A stretch of 64,000 nucleotides of DNA from Gautieria morchelliformis (lineage: Eukaryota; Basidiomycota; Agaricomycetes; Gomphales; Gomphaceae). The notes below the pieces were generated by a model, which was given only the letters and a program-made list of their open reading frames with translations, did not search any database and was not told the origin of the DNA. This document shows positions 11,633 through 23,009 of this stretch, piece after piece. The position numbers were made by a program, and so were the translations under genes. The stretch covers positions 124,001-188,000 of the forward strand of contig WHVA01000162.1 of the NCBI GenBank assembly GCA_015179125.1. Direction: 5' to 3'. Position 1 is the stretch's first letter; each line of letters begins with the position of its first letter.

Positions 11633-12800
11633 ATACGGTGCATGTGCACTGGAGGGGGTGGACCACGCATTCACCCTACTGCGAGTCGCAGGACAGTGCG
11701 CGTGCACCGTACGTGGACACCGGGGACGGTGCGGGTGCACCGTACTGCGAGGCGGCCTCAGTGCGTGTGCACCGAACGTGGATGCCGCGGACGGTGCGCG
11801 TGCACCGTAGTGCGAGGCGGCTTCAGTGTGCGCGTGCACCGTACGTGGACACCGGGGATGGTGCGTGTGCACCGTCCTGCGAGGCGTGCGCGTGCACCGT
11901 ACGTGGACACCGGGTACGGCGCGTGTGCATCGTACTGCGAGGCGGCCTCAGTGCAGGTGCACCGTACTGCGAGGTGGTTACAGTGCGCGTGCACCGTACT
12001 GCGAGGCGGCTTCAGTGCGCGGTACGTGAACACCGGGGATGGTGCGTGTGCTCCGTACTGCGAGGTGGTTTCAGTGCGCGTGGAGGCCGGCTTCGGTGCG
12101 TGTGCACCGTACTGCGAGGCGGCTTCAGTGGTCGTGCACCGTACGTGGAGGCCGGGGACGGTGCGTGTGCACCTCACGTGGACGCCGCGTGTGCACCGTC
12201 CTGCGAGGCGTGCGCGTGCACCGTACGTGGACGCCGGAGATGGTGCGTGTGCACCGCACGTGGACGCCGCGTGCGCACCGTCCTGCGAGGCGTGCGCGTG
12301 CACCGTATGTGGACACCGGGGACGGGGCGTGTGCACCATACGTGGAGGCCGGCTGCGGGGCGTGTGCACCGTACTGCGAGGCGGCTTCAGTGCGGGTGCA
12401 CCGTACGTGGACGCCGGGGATGGTGCGTGTGCACCGCACGTGGACGCCGCGTGTGCACCGTCCTGCGAGGCGTGCGCGTGCACCGTATGTGGACACCGGG
12501 TACGGCGCGTGTGCACCGTACGGCGAGGTGGTTTCAGTGCGTGTGCACCGTACGTCGAGGCGGCTTCAGTGCGCGTGCACCGTACTTGCGAGGCGGCATC
12601 AGGGCGCGTGCACCGTACATGAACGCCGGGGACGGTGCGTGTGCACCGTACGTGGAGGCCGGCTTCGGGGCGTGTGCACCGTTCTGCGGGGCGGCTTCAG
12701 TGGTCGTGCACCGTACGGGGACGCCGGGGATGGTGCGTGTGCACCGTACGTGGAGGCCGGGGACGGTGCGTGTGCACGGTAGTGTCCTTGGAGTTGGGAG
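11633..12800 (+). repeat. GC-rich ~33-bp minisatellite array 2, about 35 units
   Basis: This is the same repeat family as array 1, inverted. Units show the core GTGCGTGTGCACCGTA joined to linkers such as CGTGGACGCCGGGGATG, CTGCGAGGCGGCTTCA and CGTGGAGGCCGG. Array 2 also has a class with CTGCGAGGCGTGCGCG that array 1 lacks. All frames stay open for hundreds of codons (up to 555 aa on the plus strand), yielding Arg/Val/His/Ala-rich translations that I do not regard as proteins. Confidence 0.93.
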
Positions 12801-12824
12801 ACGGGGCCTGTGCACCATAGGCAA

Positions 12825-12930
12825 ATGCGCGTTTGGTATAAGCGCGCGTGTATATTACAGCAGGTCGTACATGTATTTACAGCCGGCTGTACGGTCCAAA
12901 TATAACCGGCGTCAGTTGCCTATCCGACAA
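12825..12930 (+). repeat. Distal flank of minisatellite element, copy 2
   Basis: This is the inverted match of 5350-5460, with TATATTACAGCAGGTCGTAC and the palindrome ACAGCCGGCTGT. It marks the far edge of the duplicated unit. Confidence 0.8.
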
Positions 12931-13697
12931 CAATGGACCAACGATCTGTTATGTCGTACTTCAAGCTTCAGCACTGTGAGCACTATGCTCAACATATGGC
13001 GCTGCGTTAGTTGGGCCAGACACCATTTCTAGCATCGTGGCATGGTCAACGTGTCCAGGGATCCGAGTCAAACACTGTTGGGATCGACTCAGCTTCGGTG
13101 TCGACTGTCTACTTCAAGTGACCTGCGACATCTTCTGGCCCTAAACCCACCACGACGCAACTTATAAGTACAGGCTGTGCATCATGAACAACGGTCACGG
13201 CGCTGTGCATACCCCACCCTCTCAGTGCAGTGTCTTCACGTTCGCTCTACAGCTGCTCGAGCACACCGCCGGAACAGCTATTGGGAAATCACCTTGGTAG
13301 CGGTTGATACGTGCAATTATACTGAGTACTTCCAGTGCTAGTCGCCCGCGTATTAAATATTAAGTACTTACAGTAGTACTCGTAAACACGTTATTCCCAA
13401 ATTAGAATGCATAATTAGCGGACTTTGAAATGCAGTACTTCACATACCACGCCTGATCTCATCAACGTACTTACAGGCAGTACGTGAAACCGTGTTAATT
13501 ACCACGCATGTTTCATTCTCGCCACGTAGTCTCTTGCCACGCTTTAAGGCGTTGGGCGACGGGACAGCGTGGATTTACTGTTTCACCGCCTCGCAGGAGA
13601 AGCGCTGCGGTTGACACTGAAACTAAACCATCCGAGTAACATCGCATATGTATTTTACTAAGTATCTGTTGGCTAAATATTCACTAGTTTCAGTGGG
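12931..13697. other. Intergenic region upstream of the acyl-CoA dehydrogenase gene
   Basis: There is no supported gene here. The stretch 13320-13520 has several AGTACTTAC/AGTACGT-like words (GAGTACTTCC, AAGTACTTAC, CAGTACTTCA, CGTACTTACAG). The last 300 bp presumably hold the promoter; no clear TATA box was recognised. Confidence 0.4.
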
Positions 13698-16076
13698 ATG
13701 GGGCTTGACGGACTTACGGAGTCACAGATCCAAGTCCGGGAAGGTGCGACATTTTAGTTTCCGGACGGCATTACTTTCATCACTCTTAAGTACTGTACTG
13801 TGACAGCGATCGCGGATATCTGCAAACAATTCCCCGACGAGTACTGGGCTGAGAAAGATAGGTCGTGCAATCACATTATTTCGATCATTACGCATGTTAC
13901 TCACCCATGCCTTGACTTGTGTATAGGACGGGGCACTATCCGAACGATTTGCATCAAGCGCTAGCTGCTGGTGGGTGGCTAGGCAGTGAGTATGAGTTGT
14001 CAATCGTCGCAGAGCCTTACATAAGTTGGTTCACATTTCATGCATGGTATAGTTTGTATGCCAGAAGAGTATGGAGGCTCTAATCTCGGCATATCTGAGG
14101 CTACTGTGATGGTACGTAGGTGCTTGACACTTGTGCGGTTGAGCAAGTAAGCGATGGCGTGCCATGGTGCTCATGTTCCCATACTGCAGCTGCAAACAAT
14201 TGCAGAAAGCGGCGCCGGAATCATGGGTGCACAAACCATCCACGCCAATGTTTATGCTAGTAAGTCCTTGCCCAGTGTGCCCTCTCTCTTGAGTCTTGGC
14301 GTTGCTGATAAAATTGAACTTCGGAGTGCAACCTGGTATGCACACATAACCATCCCGTTGGCATCGATATATATATTGTGGCCTTACGTCGACAGTGTGG
14401 ACATTCGGGAATAGGGACCAACGTTCACGATGGCTCGCGCCCATAATTTCGGGAAAGCAAAGGGCGTGTTTTGGAGTGACGGAGGTTAATGTTCGCTTTC
14501 TGAAAATTTTCAACTAAAATTTACAGGAGACATCCTATAAAGCCGAATTCAGGACTCGACACGCTCAGCTTAGAGACGCATGCGAAGCGTGAGGGTGACA
14601 TTTACATCATTAACGGTGCCAAGATGTAAGGCACTCTTCACCCATCTCATCGATATCATATCCTCACATAACTGTAACACAACAATTCAGCTGGATATCG
14701 TAATATAACATCTCACGTCTATTACCATTTTCTTACTAAGCTTCTCACCCCAGCTCAGCGCAAGTGGCCCAAAAGATGGTTCTTCTTGCGCGGACAAAAC
14801 CGCGCACAGAGCTCAAAAGGCCGTCAGAAGGTCTGTCGCTGTTCTTTGCAGATATCAAGGAAGAGGACGGCGTTACATCCAAGAAGGGAGTGGAATTACG
14901 GAAACTTCGGAAGATGGGCGGAAGAGGTGTCGATGCCAATCAGGTAGGCAGTGGGGATGACGAAGGCGATAGTGTGGCTATGATTATTACGCGTCCCCCG
15001 AAGAAGATGCCGTTCAAACCTGATGAACATGATAGGTTTTCTTTGATAACTTTGAGGTTCCTGTTCAAGACAGAATAGGGGAGGAAGGAATGGGGTTTAG
15101 CCAGTACGTCCTCAGGCTGGCTGCAGGCTGTTGTGACTCCATGCATCAGGCATTATTCGTAGGATACTGCACGGTATGAACGCCGAGAGGTGTCTGCTGG
15201 CAGGCGAGGCTCTTGGTATGTACCGTAGAACTAATTTTGGTTTTCTTGTTGAATTACTCTGCTCATATGACTCGCTTCAGGACTGGGGTATGCCGCGTTG
15301 CGTCGCGCAGCTCGATATGCGTCTGAGCGTGTTGTTTTTGGGCGGCCAAGTACGTTAATTTCGCAGTAATATCTTATGGCCTGCGCACTTTTCCAATGTG
15401 CATGTTATAATGGGAACACACAGTTGGAAAGAATCAATCGATTCAGCACCCTCTCGCCGTTAGTACCCTTATCTCATCCTGTCACTTTGTTGAGTCTGCA
15501 TTTCCAGAAAAGCTGGATTGATTTGGAAGCAGGGAAGCTGTTGACCTACAGCGCTGCCTCTGCATACGACAGTGTGGCTTCTGGAAAGGGAACGAGTCGC
15601 ACGGACATGGGCGCACGTTGCAACGCTGCCAAATATTTTGCAGCGGAAGTCGCGTTTAAGGCCTGGTGCGTGGTTCGCAACATGGTTTGTATGTGCGGGG
15701 ATATGTTGGTATTGAACCATGATGTTGTGCTGAATTGCAGTGAGCGTGCCGTCCTGTCAGTGTTTGAATCTGTAATTTGTTTCATCAGTCGATCTTGACG
15801 GCCTGAACTCCAGGACGCACGGCGGAATGGGTTATTCATCCGAATGTAACGTCACGTCGCGGCCAATACTGTCCAAAATGTTCACGCCATACCTTAGACC
15901 ATGTTGAGCGGTACCTTCGAGAAGTATTCGTGCCCCGCATCGCGCCTGTATCTCAGGAAATGATCTTGTGCGTCGCTCGCTCCTTGATTCATTTCTGTCG
16001 AATGAAAAATCCCCCGCTATCCTATCATAGGAACTATGTTTCGCAGCGTGTGCTTGGTCTTCCAAAGTCGTACTGA
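13698..16076 (+). CDS. Acyl-CoA dehydrogenase family protein, 18 exons, 401 aa
   Basis: This is a flavoprotein predicted to oxidise an acyl-CoA thioester at C2-C3. My exons are 13698-13743, 13807-13861, 13927-13985, 14053-14111, 14190-14259, 14396-14484, 14543-14625, 14691-14699, 14754-14943, 15036-15103, 15163-15215, 15281-15349, 15424-15458, 15508-15665, 15741-15755, 15814-15845, 15898-15967 and 16031-16076; all phases join in frame. Family blocks run in order: ICKQFPDEYW, CMPEEYGGSNLGISE, QTIAESGAGI, CFGVTEPNSGLDTLS, NGAKIWISSAQVA, KMGGRGVDANQVFFDNFEVP, LHGMNAER, ASERVVFGRPIGKNQSIQHP and THGGMGYSSEYHVERYLREV. Exon 8 has only 9 nt. The usual C-terminal YEGT-type motif carrying the catalytic Glu is replaced by RIAPVSQEMIL before the end LGLPKSY, so the exact substrate class is uncertain. 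The exon 5/6 junction is a few residues shorter than I would expect; a further micro-exon is possible. An upstream first exon cannot be excluded. Confidence 0.88.
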
Positions 16077-17158
16077 TAGCGATTCAAAGGCGGAATTTGC
16101 TGTTATAAAGTTGGAACGGACGAAACCTTGACGTAGGATGGTGATGTGGAAAGAAGGATTATACCTAAGCCTGACTGTATATAGGTAAGATGAGATTCCA
16201 AGCTTCTTGTCGTGTCCTTTACGGTCGGTATTGCCACGGTGTAAGGTTTGTGTTGTACCTCTGTGTAATTTTTTTCGGGATCGGCAATATAGACTTGGTG
16301 TCCTACTCCACGCCCACCAGTCGTCCATTGTTCTATCGAATGGAACAAGGTCCACTTATGTAAATACCGGTGGAGTAGCTGACACATTCCCTGTCGGGGT
16401 GTTGTTCGTGTGATGTTTGTATAAAAGCCGATAGATTTGGGTTAGGTCTCCTATACCTAGTGAGCGTCTGGTGTAGCTCGTACGTAGCAGCCTTATTGTA
16501 GCAGCCTTATCGGCATCCAATAACTCTCAGTCGATCTCTGACTCGTGCGTCCGGCGGCTCATCTAGTTATGTAGTTTCTAAAGTTTTGAAAAGGGGAGTC
16601 AACTCGTTGTAGTTTACATTCGTTTCGGTCATTAAGAGGAAGCTCGCAGGGACCGCGAATCTAGGATGGGTAATTAAACCAAACCGCCCTGAGAATTATT
16701 AACTGGAGACTGGGTTGCCGTGCCACTGGACTCTTCAGTCCGGAGCAAAGCATTTGGACGGGAAGACGCGTGCGAAAAATAGTGGCGAATGGAGGGCGGT
16801 AGATATAGTGAAAAACACACTCGAGCGAGTAGTACAGTACGTTGAGCGCTTGCCAGCGCGCATCACTTTTATGTGAAAAGGCAACGATGGGATACGTACC
16901 GTGACGATAGCTGTAACCCCACACCGTCATACTCAAAGGGAATGAAAGGGAATGCTGATGATCGGAGTTGGAATGATGTGACGGTGACGTGACCAACTGG
17001 CCCCCCTTGTTTTCGGCGATTAAGGATTGTAAGTTGTGGAATGTGGAACACGACATTGTTTTTGGGTTGTCATCGTAACCGCTGTGATATATACGTGCCA
17101 TGAAATCTGCAGTTTTCGTGCCATCCACGCAGTGCCCCACTTTCATTATCGTTTCACC
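16077..17158. other. Intergenic between acyl-CoA dehydrogenase and copy B
   Basis: Minus-strand open frames at 16103-16387 and 16661-17239 were considered. The second overlaps the first exon of the plus-strand gene and shows no family motif. I read the stretch as non-coding, with the promoter of the 17159 gene at its right end. Confidence 0.4.
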
Positions 17159-18942
17159 ATGTCCACTCAAATGGAAGACAACTTGCCCTTCAACCTCGAA
17201 CAGTACTTCAGCAGGTTGACACTTCATCCTATCATTCATGGTGATCTCTCTCCTTCAATGCCTCTACCCAAGGCACGAAGCATCTTGACACCATTGACCC
17301 TCAAACCTGCTGGGTATCGTAAGCTCCGGGAGATGCATCGCTTCGACTTGAGCACAAAGATCGTGAAATGTGAGTTATAATATTTACGTCTCATCACAAG
17401 CCTGACAGTGCATCAGACTTTTCGAAACATGAAGCCCCGCAAGACGAATCCTTTCGCAGTCTCCAAGTCCTTTTAGAAAACGACGCCACCTCCCCAAGGG
17501 ACCATGCATTCAGTCCTTACGTCATAAACAATTTCCCAAACCTGGAAAACCTACTCTACCGCTTGTTCCATCGCATCCAAGGAATCCTCGAAACCACGGA
17601 TGGAAACATGCACAACTGGTCGTTTCAAACGGTCAATCGACCGCGTCAAAATCCCTTTGAAACACAGTCGCTGCATCCTGTGCTATTCTGCCGTCCGGGC
17701 CCAACTGTATTTAAACCGACATCAGTGAAACTTGTTATCTTACCTTTGTGTCCTTGGGAATTTACACCTCAAGATTTCGTCGATTTTACCTCTATTGGAC
17801 GAGTGTGTCGCCTATTCCATTCTAATTATTCTAAACTTAGCTTTTGACTATTCCCGTTCTCGTTTAGTTCGACGACACTGTTTCGACAGAGTGGCAGGCT
17901 CGCAACTGGGTTAACGCGGATAGGATGTGGGCTCACGTGAGTACTCACCATCTCCTCGAAAGGCCTGATTTGACCACGTAGCGTAGCTGTACGATACGTG
18001 CCTCGATTGTGAATGTCCATATTTTGCAGTCACCTCGTACGAACAGTGGATTTTTGGCCGATTTTCGAAACGTGAGAAGGGAGCTTTCCCTTTTTTAGAA
18101 GCTGACCGCTTTCGAATCGAGCAGATTATACTAATGCATGGTTCTCTCCTGTTCTGCGCTTCGACCACCGACCAGTGTCGGTAATTGAGATGCTGGTTTA
18201 TTGGATCTACGCCTCATTTGCGAAAGAAGATACGTTCAACCCCCCCAATGTGCGTGAACCTATCCGGTGCTGTCAAGGATATTCACTTACATTGTAACAG
18301 CTCTACAGCGAGCGTCAGCTAACCGACGCCCATCTTGAACAGGAAGTCCGGAGCCACGCCGAACGGTATCTGAACGATTTCCCAGACATGGGACCCGATC
18401 TCGATAGTGAGGACATGCCTCCTTCCAAACGGCGACGTCTCAATGGACCTCGAGACGAGAAGGCAACCCAGTCTCGTCCGGTGAAGCGAGAGCGCTACAG
18501 GGCAACACCCCCACGGTGGAAGAAGTTACGTGCGCTCGCAAAGCAAAGGGTGGCCAATGGTGGTACAGCTCTTGGGAGGAATGAGAGCATGATCTCCATA
18601 GCACCCTCACATGCGCCTTCATCGGCAGATCCTCTCCCAGAGGCCATGATTCCTCAAACGAAGAATGCTTGGTGCGAACGTTGGCGGGATATGGTTGCCA
18701 AGGGCGAGGACAACACGAACCCACCGCGGGGTTTGAACGAAGTTACACTCCAAGTCTATGATCCTATCACTGGTGAGCAGACGGGGGATGTTGTGCACGT
18801 TGTGGAAGATTTCGCTTGTAAGTCCTGCTGCGCGCCCTCGCCGACTTTATCGGCATGTTCGCTGTCCGAGGAAGAACTTGCCAAGTGGGCACCGGAGCCT
18901 GTGGACAATTTCGAAAACGTACGAACGTTTCAGTGGGCTTGA
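17159..18942 (+). CDS. Six-exon nuclear-type protein of unknown function, copy B (485 aa)
   Basis: This is a paralogue of the gene at 3181-5100. Exons are 17159-17369, 17417-17802, 17868-17936, 18047-18071, 18125-18249 and 18301-18942, with the same intron phases 1,0,0,1,0 and the same lengths for exons 4 and 5. Shared blocks are LPFNLEQYFSRLTLHP, CPWEFTPQDFVDFT, NADRMWAHWIFGRFSK and SVIEMLVYWIYASFAKED. The start at 17159 gives MSTQMEDNLPFNLEQ, matching copy A better than the longer open frame. A basic cluster SKRRRLNGPRDEK near residue 315 is a likely nuclear localisation signal and sits at the same relative place as in copy A. The tail has a second basic patch (PVKRERYRATPPRWKKLRAL) and ends FENVRTFQWA. 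A further intron near 18820 (GTAAGT) is possible. No known fold was recognised. Confidence 0.8.
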
Positions 18943-19440
18943 CCGTTGAAGACACGTCCGATGAGCTATATCATTAGACTTGTCGTGCTGTTTCAAGTAG
19001 CGGTGTGGTATTTAGTGCCAGTAACGCTACTCGTGGTAACAAAGTCTTTCATTGCTTGGCTAGAGCAAGGTCAAGCTCTGTGTCTTATAAGAATTTCAAC
19101 AGAGATGTGCCACTTCTATATACAAGGCTGGGTGGATTACAAAAAGGCAGGACATACATGAATTTAGAATTTATCAAGCGAATTATACACAAGACATGCA
19201 TGCAAGGAGAAAAAATTTATGCTGCTGCACATATTACAACACTAAGAGAAGAGACAGTACGATGCATGGAGAATTATTAAGACGAGACAACGCAGAAGAC
19301 TGCAAGCGCGACTCGGTACGCCTGGCCATCAATGCTAAGACGTGTGATAAGAGCCAATTGCATGCGGGAAGTGCCAGAAACCACGTACGTGCGTGCGTGG
19401 AAGGACAGCCGCATGCCTACGGTGCGTGATTTTCGCATTG
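18943..19440. other. Intergenic region between two convergent genes
   Basis: Both neighbours end here, so this should hold the two 3' untranslated regions. Short open frames only, without motifs. Confidence 0.45.
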
Positions 19441-21716
19441 TCACATATGCTGTGTATGTGGGTGGGAGACTGGCACGCCACCCGGAGGCTCAGCAGGCCA
19501 TGCATGCGAATAGTTTTCAGTACTTGGTGGCTGGCCGTAAGACTGCAAAAACAAAAACAAAATGAAAGGTTAGATCAATGAATGGGAATGATAGAGGGGA
19601 CGTGTATTCGAGGGACATCAAGAATGCGGAGGCGAGAGCAAATACTCACGTTCTCTCCAGGCCGTGACCCATACACATCATTGTCGCCGTCGCCTTCACC
19701 CTCCGCGCCCATATCTGGATTTCCATCGTCGGCATCCTCGTCCCCACCCTCCTGTGTATACCCATACGCAGGTTGCTGTGGAGTTCCCGCGGGATCGTAT
19801 GCCCCATACGGAGGGGGATATGGCGCCCCATGCGCCCCATACTGCGGCCCCGGCCCTGCACCAGCATAATAATATCCCAAACGCTCATTATTCGCCACAC
19901 CATACGCAGTGGACGCGGGCTTCATCACCGGGGCCGCCGGCATACTCGCCCCCTCACCCTCGTCGAACCGTAGGACGCTGGTCTGGCTCTGGTGCGCCGT
20001 TTGCGTGGGGTTGCGGCGTTTCCGCTTTGCTGCTTCGGGCGCGCCCGTCATCTGTGCGTGGGATTGTGTCGGCGGTTGGGGGCCGACGCTTAGGTCGGGC
20101 ACGACGACGCCCCCGGTACGTCTGCTGCCTGCTCCGTTGCGATCGCGCCTGTTGTTCTTTTCCTTGCGCCCTGGTCCACGCCTACGGACAGCCTCGTCGT
20201 AATCGCATGCTAGACTCCGTAGCGAACAGTGTCCACACGTCGGACGACGTCCATCACATTTAAGCTTTCGACCTGATGCAAAGAAGACGTCAGCAGATGA
20301 TCCAAATAAACGTCTTAATGAATATTTTGACAGCAAATCTAAAGGGTGGGACGCGGAATAGCACGGGGCAGGGAAAGGAGTGGGCATAAAATGGGGATTT
20401 GGGAAGAGCCTGAAACATATAATCGAGCACATACCCCGACAAAAATGGCAGGCGACATGATCTCCGCGGCCCGCCCTCCCCCCTGATTTTATTACCGGTG
20501 GCTTCGGTTTGGGTGGCACGGGGCTGCTAGCGACAACCGGCTCCGGCTCCGGCTCCACGTCATCATCATCGTCATCGGACGGAGCGCCGACGCTGTACAC
20601 GGTCGAACCATACGCGGGTATAACCATGGGTACGGCCGGAGGAAAAGGGTTTCCTTGCGGCGCATTCGCGTCAAGAGAGTGCTCAGGTGCTACGGGTGTC
20701 GGATATGATGCATTGAAACACGGGGAGGCTGAATTTATCCCATTCCCAGTCCCGACAGTTGTCGCAAAGCTTGCGCCGTACACTGGCGGCCCTCCATCTG
20801 GACGGAGCGCGAGGTACGATCGGCCATCCGGCGCGGCCGGGTGTGGCGGAGGCGGGACATATTGGTATGAAAAGGGTGGTGCGTGCGACGAATAGGTTGG
20901 ATAATAGACGTGGGGATGGGGCGTGAAGTGGCTTGGAGTCTGGAGAGCAGGGTCTGCAGCAGGTATTTGGGGAGCGAGCTGCTGTTGCGCATCGTCGGCT
21001 GGCCGCTGATGCTGTTGGAATTGAGGTTCTGGGGACTCGGGTTCGGGTTCGGGAAGCGGGCGGTGGCCGGTGACCGTGGTGTCGCCTGCGGTCTCCTCAT
21101 TATGAGATTCATTGGCTTGCGCGATTCCATCCTCGATTGCATGTACATTGGTGCTTGAAGGGTCGGAAGCCGCCGTGCCTCTGCTTCTGCCTCTGCCTCG
21201 AGTGGCTTTTCGTCCACGGGGATTGGGGGGCGTAGACGTAGGGTCCGCTGGGCCCTTGCGCGGACTGCTCCGTGGAGGGGGGGCACCTCTGCCGCGTCGG
21301 CCTCTACCTCTTCCGCGCCCACGTCCGCGGGTGGATGTGGACGGTGTGGGGTCAGCAGTGTCCATTTCGACGCCTTGGTGAGTATCATTCCCGTCGTCAG
21401 TTACAGCGTCCTGCCCCTGCACATGATCAGGATTTGCAATGTCTTCCCTCTGACCTTCTGCGTCCTCTCCCTGCATGGGATCCATCCTATCGTCTTCAGC
21501 TTCCCCTTCGGCATCTTCGTCTCCTTCTGCGAGAAGTGGGTGGTCCTGTATTTTTGAAGAGCCAGCTGCTGTCCCATCTGGCGCAGCTGCAGTACTGGTG
21601 TCATCAACGCGCTGACGTTTGTGAGCCTGCTCGTCAGAGCCTTGAGCGACGACGGACGACTCCCTGGGGCGCTTTGCTCGTCCTCCGCCTCTAGCGGTCT
21701 TGCGTTTGGGAGGCAT
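19441..21716 (-). CDS. Zn(II)2Cys6 binuclear-cluster transcription factor (668 aa)
   Basis: This is a fungal-type DNA-binding regulator. Exons are 21716-20435, 20272-19650 and 19542-19441. The first intron (20434-20273) splits the zinc cluster and, when removed, gives CHFCRGRKLKC then DGRRPTCGHCSLRSLAC: CX2CX6CX6CX2CX6C at residues about 423-450. The second intron joins RPGEN to SYGQPPSTENYSHAWP, and the protein ends HPHTQHM. N-terminal features are a basic start MPPKRKTARGGGRAKRPRE and an RG-rich AT-hook-like run RGRGRGRGRGRRGRG at about 130-144. The rest is Pro/Ala/acidic low complexity, with Tyr/Pro/Gly-rich segments after the cluster. The cluster lies mid-protein rather than at the N-terminus, and no fungal-specific middle homology domain was seen. 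An unspliced reading is also open through most of intron 1, but it destroys the zinc cluster. Confidence 0.9.
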
Positions 21717-23009
21717 GTGTGTAAGAGCGATAGATGCTGGACGGTGTTTGGTTGCTTTGTCGAGGGGTCCTTTGTGGCTCAGCGTGCTCTTGCGTGTGTG
21801 GGTGACACGAGGACGGTCGCTGTTTGGTTTCCGTCACGTGACAGCGATGCCGTTGTCTGCTTGCGAACTTGCGCTCTGGCTGCCATGGGCGACGACGAGG
21901 GCAGAGTGAACGACAATAATCAGAGTTTGCGTCCGTCGGCGACGGTATCAAAATAACAACTTTTGCAGACGGGAGCAACTCCCAGCAGCGCGGAGGCATA
22001 TTTGCGGGCAGTTTTGTGATTTCCCACCTCAATCGGGCTTCCTTTGCTTCCAGTGCATGATCCTGAGGTACGTGCGACACCCAGGTGCGGAGTACGGACG
22101 GTGTGCAGGGACTGCTACTGTTGTGCAAGTACCGGATTGCTCTCTTGCCTCATCCGCTGTGGTTTGCGTCGAACTCCGAGTTACTGCTGGCGCTCAGTCG
22201 TCTAGCATTGAAGCCCTATAAATTCTCGCACTGAACTAGTCCTGTTATACAACAGCCTCAGCAAGGACACTGGCAATAGTAAGGAACTTTCTCGAAGCAG
22301 GCGAGATGACTGAGACCTACCGAAAATCACGTGAGTGCGTCACGCTTCACAACACTCGTGTATCACCATTGGGCAGTACGCTGCTGCAGTAGCCCACCGC
22401 CCCCCGAGCTCAACCTCGTGTGGCATGCTAGAGTACAGCACATCGCTACTCACGGTACGAGACCGCATCGATTCTTGGTCTTTCTTTCCTCCCACGCATC
22501 GTGGACTCTCTCTTCCTTTCTCTCCATCGATTATGTCTTGCTCCTCATCGCTTTCGCTGTCGTGTCGCATGTTTTCATGCAATCATTTCCTCCCCATCTC
22601 CGATGCAATGGTATATTACGTATAACGAGCGTCGAATTGAGCGTCGTCGTGTCCCATAGCTTGTACTTGTACACCAGCTCTTAACCTTGACTAGCAGTGA
22701 TGCGAGTCGCCGCGCGTACCTCGAATCAACTGCTCATTGAATTTAGACTTACTGTAATGACAAGTCAATTACTGTGCATTGGTATCCCCTTCCTCAACCC
22801 GCATGAGGGGACATAGGACAATTCTGTATCGTTGTCTCTTCTTTGATTGTCGTTATTCCTGGTCACTTAGATGTAGCTAGAACTCGAGCAACTCACATAG
22901 GCAAACTGATCCATAAGGACTTGGCTGGTATAATGAAGTCTTCCCTTTTCATGATTTATCACACCCTCGTCAGATTTCAGGGATCTGTAGCATACAAGAT
23001 AAAAGGCTA
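21717..23009. other. Promoter side of the Zn-cluster gene and a gene-poor stretch
   Basis: The left part is presumably the promoter of the minus-strand regulator. A minus-strand frame at 22340-22582 starts MHENMRHDSESDEEQDIIDG and looks mildly protein-like (acidic, Ser-rich), but it has no splice partner or motif that I could find. Nothing else is supported. Confidence 0.35.

Noticed and set aside
11365-13032. A 555-aa open frame across array 2 (and similar frames of 250-330 aa across array 1).
   Set aside because: Several frames on both strands are open over the arrays because the repeat units lack stop words. Translations are simple Arg/Val/His/Ala repeats without a fold, and the frame depends on array length.
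14031-14513. A 160-aa minus-strand ORF over the acyl-CoA dehydrogenase region.
   Set aside because: The plus strand here gives spliced exons with clear family motifs; the minus frame has none.
16661-17239. A 192-aa minus-strand ORF overlapping the start of copy B.
   Set aside because: It overlaps a supported first exon on the other strand and shows no motif or splice partner.
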